Positions 47,778 to 59,887 are shown, counted from the stretch's first letter. The stretch is 64,000 nt of DNA from Hymenobacter cellulosilyticus (GCF_022919215.1 NZ_CP095046.1:1-64000), one strand, 5' to 3'. Program-made: numbers and translations. The notes: a model not told the origin generated them from the sequence alone.

Positions 47778-50700
47778 TTATTCAATGACCACGCGCCGCG
47801 TCACGTTCAGGTCCTCGCCCGTAATGCGCAGCGTGTACACGCCGCTACCCAGGTTGGTGGTATCGAACGTAACGGGGCCACGGCCCGCGTTGAGCACCAG
47901 GTTCTGTACGCCTACCTGCTGACCAATGCTGTTGAACAAGGTCAGCTGCACGGCCTTGCCAGTGCTGGGGCCATCCATACGTACTTTGAACTCACTGCCG
48001 GTAGCCGGGTTGGGATACACATTCAGCGTGAAGCCGTTGAGCTGCTCCCGGGTTGGGGTGCCCAGGCTTACGGTAAAGGCACGGCTGGCCACGTTGTTCT
48101 GCTCGTTCGACTCAGTCACGACGCCAGTGGCATCGGCTACGTACAGCACGTAGTAGTTGCCGGGAGCCGTGCCCAGCGGCACGATGAAGGAACCCGAGCG
48201 GGTATTGCTGGCACTGGCGGGCAGCGCTGCTGCGGTTATGCTTCCCAGCAGCACGTCGTTGCTGCTCAGCGAGGCATCGGCCGAGAGGTATAAGGACATT
48301 GTGTTCTGAGCGGCCGTGGCCGTGCCCGAGTTGGTAAGCAGGCAGGTAGCCGACACGGTATTGCCCGCTGGCGCCGCGGCTGGGCTCAGCGTAGTCTGGG
48401 ACACAGTCAGGTCGGGCAGGGCCGCCACCACGGTCAGCGTCAGGGAAGTAGTGTTGTTGGTTTCGTTGCTTTCCGTCACGGTTCCGGCTGGGTCGGCAGC
48501 ATATACCACATAGTATGTGCCGGGGCTAACGCCGGCAGGAATGCTGAAAACGCCATTTCTGGTGGCCGTCTGACCAGCGGCCAGGGCTGCACCGCTGCTC
48601 GTGCCCAGCAGCAGGTCGCTGCTGCTTAGCGTATTGTCGACCGAGAGGTAGTAGCCCAGTGAGCTGCTGCTGGCGTCGCCGCCACCCTGGTTGCGGACAG
48701 TACCGCCCAGGCCAATGGTGTTACCCGCAGCCACGGAAGCAGCCGATACGGAGGGCGACTGCACAATCAGGTCGGGCAGGACGGAAGTAGAGGTAACGCA
48801 CGAGACGGTGGCCTCAAAGCCAGAGCCTACGTAGCTACCGTCGCTGGTAAAGAGCAGCGTGAGCGAACCAGCCGTGTTTTGGGCCGTGATGGTCCCGGGG
48901 TTAGTCGAGTACGTGCCAATCAGCGGGGAGTTAGTGGTAGGACCATCGTAGATATAGAGCCGGTCGCAGCAGGTTTCCACTGCGAAAGACGAGAAGCTGA
49001 GGCGCACCTTGCTGCCCGACGTGCCGGGGTTAATCGTGAGTGAGCCGTAGGAGTTGTCCACGTAATCGTTGTTGCCGCCATTGTCGGCCACCGTCGTGCT
49101 GCAGGTAGTGATGGTGTTTGAGCCGCTAACTGGCACAACTACCCCGGAAAACGCCGCCGTTACGCGCAAGGCCACCCCTGCCACGTTGTTGTTCTCGTTG
49201 ACTTCGCTAACAGTATTCTGATGGTCAGCCACAAACAGAACGTAGTAGTTGCCCGCTACCGTGGTTGCCGGAATAGCCAGAGTGGGGTACATGGTGGAAT
49301 AACCACCTGCTGCCAGTGCCGCACTATTCGTGGAGCTTAGGAGCACATCATTCGTGCTCAGTGTGGCATCCGTCGAGAGGTAGTAGCCCACGCTGGTAGC
49401 GGGGGAGTTCGTCGTGCCCTGGTTTACCAGGTAATAGCTGGCGCTGAAACTGCCACCAGCCGCGGCTGAGCTTGTGTTCAAGGATGGCGACTGAATGATA
49501 AGGTCTACAACAGGCGCGACAATCGTCAGGACAGCCGAAGCTACGTTGTTGTTCTCGTTGGTTTCCGTCACCGTATTCTGGTGGTCGGCCACAAACAGCA
49601 CATAGTAAGAGCCCGGCGTGGTAGCCGTGGGAATAGTTAGGGAAGGATACAGCGTGTTGTAGCCGCCTGCGTACAGCGTGCCGCTGGTGTTGGTCCCGAT
49701 CAGCACGTCATTCGTGCTCAGCGTGGCATCCGTCGAGAGGTAGTAGCCTACGTTAGAGCTAGAAGTTGCCGTAGTGCCCTGGTTGATGATATAATGGCTA
49801 CCGCTGATAGTACCACCGGCTGCCGAGGAAGATGAGTTCAGGTAAGCCTGCTGAATAACCAGGTCGATGCCGGGGCAACTACCGTCAGGGCAGCCGAAGC
49901 CACGTTGTTGTTCTCATTGGTTTCCGTTACCGTATTCAGATAGTCGGCCACAAACAGCACGTAGTAGTTGCCGGCTGTAGTACCCGTAGGAATGGTCAGG
50001 GAAGGGTAGCGGGTGGAATAGTTGCCCGCAGCCAGCGTACCGCCCGTCGAGGACGTCAGCAGCACGTCGTTCGAAGAGAACGTAGCGTCGGTCGACAGGT
50101 AGTAGCCCACGTTGCTCGAAGCCGCGGCGGTATTGCCCTGGTTGTAGACGTAGTGGCTGGCGCTGATGGTAGTGCCGCCGGTGGTAGTGGTCGAGTTCAA
50201 ATACGCCTGCTGAATAACCAAGTCAATGCTAGGCGCTACGACCGTAATGGCCTGGCTACGCACGTTGTTAGTTTCGTTCGACTCCGTTACCTGATTCTGG
50301 TAATCGGCCGCAAATAGGACGTAATAAGCGCCCGGCGTGGTACCGGTGGGAATGGTGAAGGTAGTGCTGGGGTAGTTGCTCAGACCGGGGACAGGGCACC
50401 GCCGGTGCTGCTGGTCAGCAGCACGTCGTTCGAGGAGAACGAAGCGTCGGTCGACAGATAGTACCCCAGGTTGCTGGAAGGCGACGTAGTATTTCCCTGG
50501 TTATACACCGTAGCTCCGGCACTGATAGTAGTACCCGCCGACATGGTATAAGTGCTCAAGTTGGCCTGCGACACAATCAGGTCGATGCTGGGAGCAGCTA
50601 CCGTCAGGGTTACGGCCGCTACGTTGTTGGTTTCGTTGCTTTCAGTTACCAGGCCCTGGTAGTCGGCCGCAAACAGGACGTAGTACGTGCCTGGTGCGAG

Positions 50701-51789
50701 TCCCGGCGGCACGTTTGTGGTTGCACTGCGGTAGTTAGCGTAGTTCGGAGTCAGCGTACCGCCGTAGGTGGAGCTCAGCAGCTGGTCGTTGGCGTCCAGC
50801 GTCGTATTAGCCGACAGGTAGTAGCCTACACTGCTGTACGTAGCCGTGGCGTTGCCCTGGTTGGTAATAGTGCAGGACATGTTTATTACGTTGCCGGGCG
50901 CCGTGCTGGTGGGGCTCACGCCGGCTTGCTGAATAATTAGGTCCACGGAGGGCGGCACCACGTTCAGGTACACGCTCGATACGTTGTTGGTTTCGTTGCT
51001 CTCATTAACGGCGTTCTGGTAGTCGGCTACGAAGAGCACGTAATAGGCACCGGCCGTGGTGTTGGCGGGTAGCTGCACATAGCTGGTACGGCTGCCGTAG
51101 CCACCCACGCTCAGACTGCCGCCCGTGGAATTGCCCAGGAGCACGTCGGCCGCATCCAGGCTGGCATCGGCCGAGAGGTAGTAGCCAATATTGCTGCTGG
51201 TGGCCGTCGTACCCGAGAGGTTGTAGATGGAGCTATACAAGGACAGCGTGTTGCCGGGCACCGCCGAAACCGGCGACACGGAAGCACCCTGAATAGCCAG
51301 GTCAGGCTGAGGCACGCTCGTAACACAGGAAATATCCGCGCTGAAGCCGCTGTAACCGGTGGCGTAGTAGTCGGTGGCAAAGCGTACCGTCAGCGCGCCG
51401 CTGCTGCTCGTGCCGTATACCGTGCCTGGGCTGTAGTAGTCGTAATAGGTACCAATTACGGGTGCCGAGGTTGAGGCCCCGTCATATACAGTCAGCCGGT
51501 CATAATACCCTACTGAGAAGGTATTGAACTGCAGCTTTACCTTACTGCCCGTCGTAGCCGGGGTAATCGTGACCGTGCCATCTGCGTTGGCGCTGTAGCT
51601 ACCTCCGGCCCCACCGTTGTCGTAGAGCGTGCCGCTGCAGGTGGTCAGGGCTGTGGTGCCCGTCGTTGGCATGGTGTAGGTTTGGGCCGCAGCCCTACCA
51701 GTCCAGAGTACAAATAAGACCGCCAGCAGAGTAAGCCAAGCCGGTCGGGCTGTCCGGGAGCGGACAGGGTACGAGTAGTTTTTTGTCAT
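47778..51789 (-). CDS. Giant secreted CARDB/CUB-repeat protein with T9SS sorting domain (two frameshifts)
   Basis: Three consecutive minus-strand frames read as one protein. Adding a G to GGGG at 50387-50390 and at 49872-49875 joins them into 1337 residues (4012 + 2 nt = 1338 codons). Order: signal peptide (LLAVLFVLWTGRAAAQ), a CUB-like domain (about 45-150, TTCSGTLYDNGG ... FSADISCV), six CARDB adhesion repeats each with a start like IDLVIQQA and an end like YYVLFVADYQNAVNESNETN, a second CUB-like domain (about 890-1000), two more CARDB repeats and a T9SS domain (FTLNVYPNPATGSEFKVRMD). It is likely a surface adhesin or matrix protein. Repeats 4-6 are almost identical in DNA, indicating recent expansion. 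Confidence 0.85.
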
Positions 51790-51920
51790 ACAACAGGTTT
51801 AGGAAATAGACTTAAAAAAAGCTTGCAGAAGAGACGCACAAGGTCCTTTCTGCCGATCGGAAGCAAGCAAAACTCAATTAAGGTACGAGGGTATAGGCCC
51901 TAGAATGCCAGGGCGCTAAA

Positions 51921-52235
51921 CTACTCCTGTTCCTGAGGCACCAGGATAAAGACGTCTTCGCCGGGGCGCTTCATAATGTATTTTTCCCGGGCAAACTTCT
52001 CCAGGAGTTCAGGGCTGCTGAGCAATTCAGCCCGGTCTTTTTTCACTAGCTCAATGTTGTTGAGGTAATATTCCTTTTCCGCCTGCAGCTCCCGCCACTT
52101 GGCATACATATCATACTGCTTCACTAAATCGTTGGCATCGAAGACCAGCATCCACACCAGAAAGGCGGAGCCGGCCAGAAAGTAAAAGCTGCGCAAGAAC
52201 CGCGGAACCCGCTGAAATACATGTAATAACTGCAT
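51921..52235 (-). CDS. Septum formation protein FtsB/DivIC
   Basis: 104 residues from ATG 52235 (MQLLHVFQRVPRFLRSFYFL). One membrane helix (SFYFLAGSAFLVWMLVF) and a coiled coil (WRELQAEKEYYLNNIELVKKDRAELL, continuing to LEKFAREKYIMKRPGEDVFI), the standard FtsB/DivIC layout. Part of the divisome FtsQLB complex. In many Bacteroidota this gene follows eno; here a CARDB gene is inserted between them. A TATCTTTG promoter motif ends only 6 nt before the start codon. Confidence 0.88.
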   Translation of the reverse strand: MQLLHVFQRVPRFLRSFYFLAGSAFLVWMLVFDANDLVKQYDMYAKWRELQAEKEYYLNNIELVKKDRAELLSSPELLEKFAREKYIMKRPGEDVFILVPQEQE

Positions 52236-52241
52236 AGCTCT

Positions 52242-52249
52242 CAAAGATA
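52242..52249 (-). promoter_or_regulatory. Possible -7 promoter element for ftsB/divIC
   Basis: Minus-strand TATCTTTG (52249-52242) fits TAnnTTTG but ends 6 nt before ATG 52235, so a transcript would be nearly leaderless. It overlaps the downstream edge of the terminator at 52254-52287. Confidence 0.35.
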
Positions 52250-52253
52250 AAAG

Positions 52254-52287
52254 AAAGGGGCCGGTCTGCGTGCAGACCGGCCCCTTT
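52254..52287 (-). terminator. Terminator of the 52387-53487 gene
   Basis: Perfect 16-bp stem AAAGGGGCCGGTCTGC (52254-52269) / GCAGACCGGCCCCTTT (52272-52287) with a 2-nt loop. On the minus strand TTTCTTTTATC follows. It can also act on plus-strand transcripts. Confidence 0.85.
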
Positions 52288-52386
52288 AAATTTCACGTGT
52301 AGCCGTGGAATTGTCCAACAAGCACCGAGGAGCTTCCTTACGCTGTTGTCATTTGTCCGCCAGTTGTGCACCAACAAGTACCAGCG

Positions 52387-53487
52387 CTACTCAATTACCA
52401 CCCGGCGCGTCAGATGCAAGCCCGCCGGCCCCAGCACGCGCAACGTGTAAATGCCGGCCGGTAAGCCCGAGGTGGCCAGGGACAAGGGCTGCCCGCTGAG
52501 CATTGCCGAATGGCTTGTTACCTGCCGGCCCAGAGCGTCGTAGAGCGTCATCTGGGCCGGCTGTGGCTGGCCACTGAAGAATATATTCACCCCTTGTCCG
52601 GCTGCTACAGGGTTGGGATACACTTCCAGAGCGGCCGTTGTGGGTGAGGTAGTAGCCGTGACCGTACCCGTCACCTGCAGCGGCAGGGCGCGGGAGTTGT
52701 TCTGCTCGTTGGTTTCGGCTATTACGTTGCGCGGGTCAATTACCAGCAGCAGGTAATACTTACCAGGAACCGTATTCAGCGGGATAAGCAGCTGCGGAGC
52801 CGAAAAGATAGTGCCCGTGGAACCGGTGGTGGCTCCAGCTAGGCTGCCCCCATTAAATTGACTTAGGAAGACGTCGGCCCCCGCTGTGAATACACTGTCG
52901 GTCGACAGGTAAAACCCGATTTCATACCCGCTCACCGATCCAGCTCCGCGGTTAAAGATAAACGAGAAAGCGCCGGTGTTGCCCCCGGGCGCCACGGAGC
53001 TGAAGGACAGGGATGGGCGCCACAGCTCCAGGTCAGGCAGCGGCACCGTGCCCTGCCCCACCGTTACCGGAAAGCTAACCACGTTGTTGGTTTCATCCTG
53101 CTCCTGCTCTGCATTCAGCGGGTCGGCCACCAGCACCAGGTAATAATTGCCGGTAGTAGTCAGGGGCGGAATGGTTGCCGAAATAGAGGTAGTCCCCTGC
53201 TGCCCGGCCATGAGCAGCGACTGGCAGCTGGCTCCCAGATAAGCATCATTAGCATCCCAGGTCGTATTGCTCGACAAGTAGTAGCCAATGCAGTTGAACT
53301 GGGCCCCGGCCCCAGGATTACCGTTCACCCGGATGGTTGCCGACATCGTGTAAGTTCCGCCCACCACTACGCTAGTGGGGAGAGAGTAAGGAGCTACCAC
53401 CACCAGATCCGGACGGTTTTGCGCCTGCGCCCCAACTGGCAACCAAACCATCAGGACGCTACATAACAGCAGTATTAGTTTTTTCAT
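52387..53487 (-). CDS. Secreted CARDB-repeat protein with T9SS sorting domain
   Basis: 366 residues from ATG 53487 (MKKLILLLCSVLMVWLPVGA), signal peptide ending AQAQ. Two CARDB domains: RPDLVVVAPYSLPTSVVVGG to YYLVLVADPLNAEQEQDETN and LPDLELWRPSLSFSSVAPGG to YYLLLVIDPRNVIAETNEQN. A T9SS type A domain (ALEVYPNPVAAGQGVNIFFS) ends at VVIE. It is a shorter relative of the giant protein at 47778-51789, probably an adhesin. A TACCTTTG -7 motif lies at 53588-53595 on the minus strand. Confidence 0.85.
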   Translation of the reverse strand: MKKLILLLCSVLMVWLPVGAQAQNRPDLVVVAPYSLPTSVVVGGTYTMSATIRVNGNPGAGAQFNCIGYYLSSNTTWDANDAYLGASCQSLLMAGQQGTTSISATIPPLTTTGNYYLVLVADPLNAEQEQDETNNVVSFPVTVGQGTVPLPDLELWRPSLSFSSVAPGGNTGAFSFIFNRGAGSVSGYEIGFYLSTDSVFTAGADVFLSQFNGGSLAGATTGSTGTIFSAPQLLIPLNTVPGKYYLLLVIDPRNVIAETNEQNNSRALPLQVTGTVTATTSPTTAALEVYPNPVAAGQGVNIFFSGQPQPAQMTLYDALGRQVTSHSAMLSGQPLSLATSGLPAGIYTLRVLGPAGLHLTRRVVIE

Positions 53488-53587
53488 GGGCAGTAGCATT
53501 AAGTAAGTACAAGTAAAAGCAAAGTATGAAGAGAAGTAAACCCTTTTAAAGCCGTAGCAAACAGCCCGCAGGCTGCCGGGCCCAAAG

Positions 53588-53595
53588 CAAAGGTA
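53588..53595 (-). promoter_or_regulatory. Possible -7 promoter element for the CARDB gene
   Basis: Minus-strand TACCTTTG fits TAnnTTTG about 100 nt before ATG 53487; no clear -33 element. Confidence 0.35.
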
Positions 53596-53648
53596 GTCAG
53601 GGCAGCCTTGCTTTTTTCTTTCTCACAGTGTAAGCTTTGGCGCCAAAA

Positions 53649-53678
53649 AAGCCCGCCTGAAATACATCAGGCGGGCTT
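53649..53678 (-). terminator. Rho-independent terminator of eno
   Basis: Perfect 12-bp stem AAGCCCGCCTGA (53649-53660) / TCAGGCGGGCTT (53667-53678), loop 6 nt, followed on the minus strand by a T run; 26 nt past the eno stop codon. Confidence 0.9.
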
Positions 53679-53704
53679 ATCGGTAGCCTCAGCAGTAGCT
53701 GAGC

Positions 53705-55238
<1,534 letters not shown>

Positions 55239-55271
55239 AAAAAGGGACGTACCAGCCGGCACGTCCCTTTT
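55239..55271 (-). terminator. Terminator of the ribosomal/rpoA operon
   Basis: Arms AAAAAGGGACGT (55239-55250) and ACGTCCCTTTT (55261-55271), 22 nt past the rplQ stop codon; on the minus strand a T run follows the stem. Confidence 0.85.
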
Positions 55272-55292
55272 CTATATTGAATTGCTCGAAGA

Positions 55293-55889
55293 CTACGAAG
55301 CAGCTTCTTCGCTCTTCTCGTCGCGAGTTTCGCCTTCTTTCAGCGTCTCGGTCGAAGAATCGGTTGCGGCAGCAGCCTCTTCGCTTACTACAGCAGCCGT
55401 AGCTTCGGTAGCAGGAGCCTCAGCAGCAGCTACAGGAGCCGTAGCGTCGCCGCCCGACTTCTTCTTGCCGCGCGAGCGACGAGTCGTAGCCTTGGCTTCA
55501 CCAGCCGTCTTAGCTTCCAGCAGAGTTTCGTTGTAATCCACCAGCTCAATGATGCACACCTCGGCGTTGTCGCCCAGACGGTTGTCACTCAGCTTGATGA
55601 TACGGGTGTAACCACCGGGACGGGTAGCAATTTTACCCGCTACCGAGTCATACAGCTCTTTGATCGACTCCTTGTTCTGCAGCGTAGCGAATACGGTACG
55701 ACGCGAGTGCGTGGTGTCGCTCTTCGACTTGGTCAGCAGGGGCTCAACAAATTTGCGCAGAGCTTTGGCTTTGGCCACCGTAGTGGTCAGGCGCTTGTGC
55801 ATGATCAGCGACGAAGCCATGTTCGACAGCATCGCGTTGCGGTGGGAGGTGGTACGACCGAGGTGGTTGATTTTCTTACCGTGTCTCAT
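55293..55889 (-). CDS. rplQ: Ribosomal protein L17 with acidic C-terminal extension
   Basis: 198 residues. The conserved L17 core covers about 1-120 ([60 protein letters not shown]). The remaining 75 residues are a basic patch ([13 protein letters not shown]) and then an Ala/Glu/Thr-rich acidic tail ([20 protein letters not shown]) ending DEKSEEAAS, longer than typical bacterial L17 of about 120. Such tails are known in Bacteroidota; role unknown. Last gene of the ribosomal run. Confidence 0.95.
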   Translation of the reverse strand: MRHGKKINHLGRTTSHRNAMLSNMASSLIMHKRLTTTVAKAKALRKFVEPLLTKSKSDTTHSRRTVFATLQNKESIKELYDSVAGKIATRPGGYTRIIKLSDNRLGDNAEVCIIELVDYNETLLEAKTAGEAKATTRRSRGKKKSGGDATAPVAAAEAPATEATAAVVSEEAAAATDSSTETLKEGETRDEKSEEAAS

Positions 55890-56027
55890 TGGGTTGTGCT
55901 TCTCAGCAGGAATGTGTGTGCTTGCGTATGACGACCACGGCGGGCAGCCAGTGTTTTGAGGCTACCTCATTAGAACCGTCATACCTCGGGCACACTAGTG
56001 AAAAAGTGTAAATGAAGTATGCAAAGA

Positions 56028-56084
56028 AATAGGCTGATTGCTGCAGGCCAACTTGTAGGTCAGCGTAGCGGCAATCAGCCTATT
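56028..56084 (-). other. Hairpin between rpoA and rplQ
   Basis: Perfect 14-bp arms AATAGGCTGATTGC (56028-56041) and GCAATCAGCCTATT (56071-56084) around 29 nt; TTTCTTTG follows on the minus strand. It lies 8 nt past the rpoA stop codon, so it could reduce read-through into rplQ or mark an mRNA processing site. Confidence 0.55.
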
Positions 56085-56091
56085 GGGTATG

Positions 56092-57081
56092 CTAGTCTTC
56101 GTCGAGGCGATACTTGCCCAGGTCCATCCCGAAGGTCAGACCTTTTTCCTCCACGAGGTTTTCGAGTTCGGTCAGCGACTTCTTACCGAAGTTGCGGAAC
56201 TTCATCATGTCGCTCATGTCCAGCTGCACCAATTCGCCCAGCGTCTTGATATCCGCGGCCTTGAGGCAGTTGTAAGCGCGTACGCTCAGGTCCATATCCG
56301 CCAGCGGCGTCTTCAGAACCTTGCGCATGTGCAGCGTCTCTTCGTCTACCGTCTCTTCTTCCTCGGCTTTGGCCGTTTCGAAGGTCATGGTGTTGTCCGA
56401 GAACAGCATGAAGTGTTGAATTAGAATGTTGGCGGCACCTTTCAGTGCATCCTCCGGATGAATCGAACCGTCCGTCTGAATCTCGATGAGGAGTTTCTCG
56501 TAGTCGGTCTTCTGCTCTACACGGGTGTTCTCGATGCTGTACTTCACGTTCTTGATAGGCGTGAAGATGGCATCGATGGCAATTTGCCCGAACACCTGGT
56601 CGGCCGGACGATTTTCCTCGGCAGGTACGTAGCCGCGGCCTTTCTGAATCGTGAATTCAAACTCCAACTCTACCGAAGGATCAACGTTGCAGATAACCAT
56701 ATCTGTGTTGAGAACTTCGAAGCCAGTCGAGAATTTATTGATGTCACCAGCCGTGAACGTCTCTTGGCCCTTGATGCGGACCGTGATTTTGTCCTCGATG
56801 GCGTCGCTCACTTTCTTGAAGCGAACCTGCTTTAGGTTCAGGATGATTTCGGACATGTCCTCAATCACGCCTTCAATCGTCATGAACTCGTGCAGCACAC
56901 TGGAAGTGCGGACCGACGTGATGGCATAGCCCTCCAGCGACGACAGCAGGATACGGCGCAATGCGTTGCCGATCGTGACGCCGTAGCCTTTCTCCAGCGG
57001 TTTAAATTCAAATGTACCGTAGAAGTCGTCGGATTTCTCCATCACTACTTTCTCCGGCATTTGAAAAGCTAAGATTGACAT
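56092..57081 (-). CDS. rpoA: RNA polymerase alpha subunit
   Basis: 329 residues. Alpha NTD about 1-230 ([40 protein letters not shown]), which dimerises and binds beta and beta'. A linker of acidic residues ([15 protein letters not shown]) and alpha CTD about 255-329 with the helix-hairpin-helix region [20 protein letters not shown] and [20 protein letters not shown] for UP-element and activator contacts. Normal length and position after rpsD. Confidence 0.97.
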   Translation of the reverse strand: MSILAFQMPEKVVMEKSDDFYGTFEFKPLEKGYGVTIGNALRRILLSSLEGYAITSVRTSSVLHEFMTIEGVIEDMSEIILNLKQVRFKKVSDAIEDKITVRIKGQETFTAGDINKFSTGFEVLNTDMVICNVDPSVELEFEFTIQKGRGYVPAEENRPADQVFGQIAIDAIFTPIKNVKYSIENTRVEQKTDYEKLLIEIQTDGSIHPEDALKGAANILIQHFMLFSDNTMTFETAKAEEEETVDEETLHMRKVLKTPLADMDLSVRAYNCLKAADIKTLGELVQLDMSDMMKFRNFGKKSLTELENLVEEKGLTFGMDLGKYRLDED

Positions 57082-57151
57082 AAGTGGGGCTTTAAAAATA
57101 CAACAAGGAAAAAACGAAGTAAGAACCCGACCATAAGCCGGGTTCCAATAA

Positions 57152-57757
57152 TTACTTCGAGTAAAGCTCGACGATGAGCTGCTCCGTGATTTTCTCCGGA
57201 ATCAGGTCACGTGAGGGGGCGTTCAGGAACTTGCCCACCAATTCCTTGCCGTCCCACTCCAGCCACGAGAAAGCACGCGAGTTGCGGGCGCTCAGGCTGG
57301 TAGTGATGGCCTCCAGAGACTTCGACTTTTCGCGAACACCTACTACGTCACCAGCGCGGAGCTTGTACGAAGCAATGTTTACTACTTCACCGTTCACCGT
57401 GATGTGCTTGTGCAACACCAGCTGGCGAGCAGCGCGACGGGTTGGAGCAATGCCAAAACGATATACTGTGTTGTCCAGACGTGACTCGAGCAGAGCCAGC
57501 AGGTTGTCGCCGGTGATGCCGGGCAGAGTAGCTGCTTTATGGAACAGGTTTTCGAATTGCTTCTCCAGTACACCGTACATGTACTTTACTTTCTGCTTCT
57601 CCATCAGCTGCACTGCGTATTCCGACTGCTTCTTGCGGCGGCCACGGCCGTGCTGGCCTGGAGGATAGTTCTTTTTGTTGAGTGCCTTGCTTGGGCCGAA
57701 GATTGGCTCTGCGAAGCGACGGGCAATCTTGGTTTTAGGACCAGTATAACGTGCCAT
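57152..57757 (-). CDS. rpsD: Ribosomal protein S4
   Basis: 201 residues. N-terminal [20 protein letters not shown], then the S4 RNA-binding domain ([40 protein letters not shown]) and the C-terminus ISEKITEQL-like end [18 protein letters not shown] primary 16S rRNA binding protein that starts assembly of the 30S body. No zinc-binding cysteines (C- form). Confidence 0.97.
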   Translation of the reverse strand: MARYTGPKTKIARRFAEPIFGPSKALNKKNYPPGQHGRGRRKKQSEYAVQLMEKQKVKYMYGVLEKQFENLFHKAATLPGITGDNLLALLESRLDNTVYRFGIAPTRRAARQLVLHKHITVNGEVVNIASYKLRAGDVVGVREKSKSLEAITTSLSARNSRAFSWLEWDGKELVGKFLNAPSRDLIPEKITEQLIVELYSK

Positions 57758-57887
57758 TTCGGGGTATTTGAGTTTTGCAGGGGTTGAACCACGCGTGTCG
57801 GGCCTCTCGGATGCGGCTCACCCGCAGGGCAAGCCGGATCGGAAACCCGACACAGGGGCGAACCAGATGGTTCGCGAGTTCAGTATA

Positions 57888-58280
57888 TCAGACGCGACGA
57901 CGCTTAGGAGGACGGCAGCCGTTGTGGGGCAGCGGGGTCACGTCGCGGATGGTGGTTACCTCAATGCCCACGTTCTGGAGGGTACGAATAGCCGACTCAC
58001 GGCCAGCGCCCGGACCTTTCACGAATACTTCGGCCTTGCGCATGCCCAGGTCGTGGGCAACTTTGGCGCAGTCCGTAGCTGCCATCTGAGCAGCGTAGGG
58101 CGTGTTCTTCTTAGAACCTTTGAAACCCATCTTACCAGCCGATGCCCAGGAAATAACCTGACCATTGTTGTTGGTGATGGAGATGATGATGTTGTTGAAG
58201 GAAGCCTTGATGTGAATCTGGCCTACCTGCTCAACAACGACAACGCGCTTTTTGGCTTTGTCTTTTCTCTTTTGTGCCAT
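57888..58280 (-). CDS. rpsK: Ribosomal protein S11
   Basis: 130 residues. [40 protein letters not shown] and the C-terminus [20 protein letters not shown] followed by KRRRV identify S11, part of the 30S platform at the mRNA exit. Lies between rpsM and rpsD. Confidence 0.97.
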   Translation of the reverse strand: MAQKRKDKAKKRVVVVEQVGQIHIKASFNNIIISITNNNGQVISWASAGKMGFKGSKKNTPYAAQMAATDCAKVAHDLGMRKAEVFVKGPGAGRESAIRTLQNVGIEVTTIRDVTPLPHNGCRPPKRRRV

Positions 58281-58356
58281 TTGGTTATCGCAAAAAACTG
58301 CGGAAGGTGTTGAAGCCGGTTCAGTGTCCCGAACCGGCTTCGATTCCCGCTACAAT

Positions 58357-58734
58357 TTATTTAGTAGCTTTTTTCTTGTTGGCAACGGTTTTCCGCTTGC
58401 CTTTGCGCGTGCGCGAGTTGTTCTTGGTACGCTGACCACGAACTGGCAGACCTTTGCGGTGACGCAGACCACGGTAGCAACCGATGTCCATCAAACGCTT
58501 AATGTTCAGCTGCACTTCCGAGCGCAGAACACCTTCGGTCTTAATTTCGGCAGCAATGATGCTGCGGATTTCGCCAGCTTCTGCTTCCGTCCAGTCCTTT
58601 ACTTTCTTGTTCAGGTCGATGCCGGCCTTGGTCAAGATTTTCTGTGCGGATGGACGGCCGATGCCGAAAATGTAGGTCAGCGCGATTTCACCGCGCTTGT
58701 TGTCCGGGATATCTACCCCTGCAATACGAGCCAT
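58357..58734 (-). CDS. rpsM: Ribosomal protein S13
   Basis: 125 residues. [20 protein letters not shown], the helix-hairpin-helix [20 protein letters not shown] and the basic tail [20 protein letters not shown] are typical. S13 sits in the head of the 30S subunit and contacts P-site tRNA and the bridge to the 50S. Confidence 0.97.
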   Translation of the reverse strand: MARIAGVDIPDNKRGEIALTYIFGIGRPSAQKILTKAGIDLNKKVKDWTEAEAGEIRSIIAAEIKTEGVLRSEVQLNIKRLMDIGCYRGLRHRKGLPVRGQRTKNNSRTRKGKRKTVANKKKATK

Positions 58735-58760
58735 TTGCTTTCTTAAAAAGTCTGGTGCTA

Positions 58761-58877
58761 CTAACCCTGACGCTGCTTGAAGCGTGGGTTCTTTTTGTTG
58801 ATGACGTACAGCTTGCCGTTGCGGCGAACAAGCTTACAGTCAACACTGCGTTTCTTGACCGAGGTTTTGACTTTCAT
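58761..58877 (-). CDS. rpmJ: Ribosomal protein L36
   Basis: 38 residues, read directly: starts ATG 58877 [20 protein letters not shown] and ends RFKQRQG before TAG at 58761. Only one cysteine (C14) is present and the other zinc-ligand positions are replaced, so this is a zinc-free (C-) L36, as is common in Bacteroidota. Lies 9 nt after infA and 26 nt before rpsM. Confidence 0.95.
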   Translation of the reverse strand: MKVKTSVKKRSVDCKLVRRNGKLYVINKKNPRFKQRQG

Positions 58878-58886
58878 GTCGTCGGG

Positions 58887-59105
58887 TTATTTGTAACGGT
58901 AAACAATTCGGCCCTTCGATAAGTCGTAAGGGGACATTTCCAGCTTCACCTTATCGCCCGGCAGGATTTTGATGTAGTGCATTCGCATTTTGCCCGAAAT
59001 GTGAGCAACGAGCTGGTGACCGTTTTCTAATTCCACGCGGAACATGGCGTTTGAAAGGGCTTCCAGAATGACTCCGTCCTGTTCAATGGAGGATTGTTTG
59101 GCCAT
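58887..59105 (-). CDS. infA: Translation initiation factor IF-1
   Basis: 72 residues, single S1-like OB fold: [40 protein letters not shown] and [20 protein letters not shown]. Binds the A site of the 30S subunit during initiation. Starts 4 nt after map on the same strand. Confidence 0.97.
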   Translation of the reverse strand: MAKQSSIEQDGVILEALSNAMFRVELENGHQLVAHISGKMRMHYIKILPGDKVKLEMSPYDLSKGRIVYRYK

Positions 59106-59109
59106 AAGG

Positions 59110-59880
59110 CTACTGTAAGGCTTTTTCTATGTATTCAAAGGAAGTGAGAATCTCCGCTTTGTCTTTACGTACTACTACCGTGTGCTCAAAGTGAGCAGAA
59201 GGTTTGAAATCCTTAGTCCGGATAGTCCAGCCATCCTTTTCCTGGATTACACTCTTCGTGCCCAGATTCACCATCGGCTCAATGGCCAGTACCAAGCCAG
59301 CCTGCAGCTTCAAACCTGCACCACGCTTACCGTAGTTAGGTACTTCTGGCCGCTCGTGAAGCTTTTGACCAATTCCGTGGCCGACAAGTTCCCGCACAAC
59401 TCCATATCCTTGTTTTTCAACGTGGTTTTGGATGGCGTAACCTAAGTCACCCATTCGGTTGCCGGCTACTGCCTGTTCAATGCCCAGGTAAAGCGACTTT
59501 TTGGTTTCTTCCAGCAGCTTGAGCACTTCTGGTACCACCTCCCCTACTGGGTAGGTGTAAGCACTATCGGCATGGTAGCCGTTCAACAAGACTCCGCAGT
59601 CTACCGAAACAATATCTCCGCTCTTAAGCTGATAGTCGCTCGGGAAACCATGCACCACGACTGAGTTAGGCGAGATGCAGAGACTGTATTCAAAACCATT
59701 ATACCCTTTGAAGGAAGGTTGCCCGCCATGGTCCCGGATGAACTCTTCCGCCCGCTGATCTAGCGCGCGCGTCGTGATGCCCTCCTTGATCATGCCCGCA
59801 ACCTCTCCGTGGGCTTGAGCCAGCACTTTCGCGCTGGCTCGGATGAGTTCTATTTCTTCTTCGGTCTTGTAGATGATCAT
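59110..59880 (-). CDS. map: Methionine aminopeptidase, type I
   Basis: 256 residues. Removes the initiator methionine with a di-metal centre. Metal ligands are visible in [20 protein letters not shown] (two Asp), [20 protein letters not shown] (His), [11 protein letters not shown] (Glu) and the final FEHTVVV (Glu). The usual place in the Bacteroidota ribosomal operon, 7 nt after secY. Confidence 0.97.
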   Translation of the reverse strand: MIIYKTEEEIELIRASAKVLAQAHGEVAGMIKEGITTRALDQRAEEFIRDHGGQPSFKGYNGFEYSLCISPNSVVVHGFPSDYQLKSGDIVSVDCGVLLNGYHADSAYTYPVGEVVPEVLKLLEETKKSLYLGIEQAVAGNRMGDLGYAIQNHVEKQGYGVVRELVGHGIGQKLHERPEVPNYGKRGAGLKLQAGLVLAIEPMVNLGTKSVIQEKDGWTIRTKDFKPSAHFEHTVVVRKDKAEILTSFEYIEKALQ

Positions 59881-59887
59881 AACCGAA

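Noticed and set aside
49838..50263. Separate small CARDB gene
   Set aside because: It is the middle part of the 1337-residue protein between two one-base breaks; it has no signal peptide or own start.
47700..51789. Mobile element or CRISPR-like repeats in the CARDB region
   Set aside because: The repeats are in-frame protein domains of about 120 residues within one gene.
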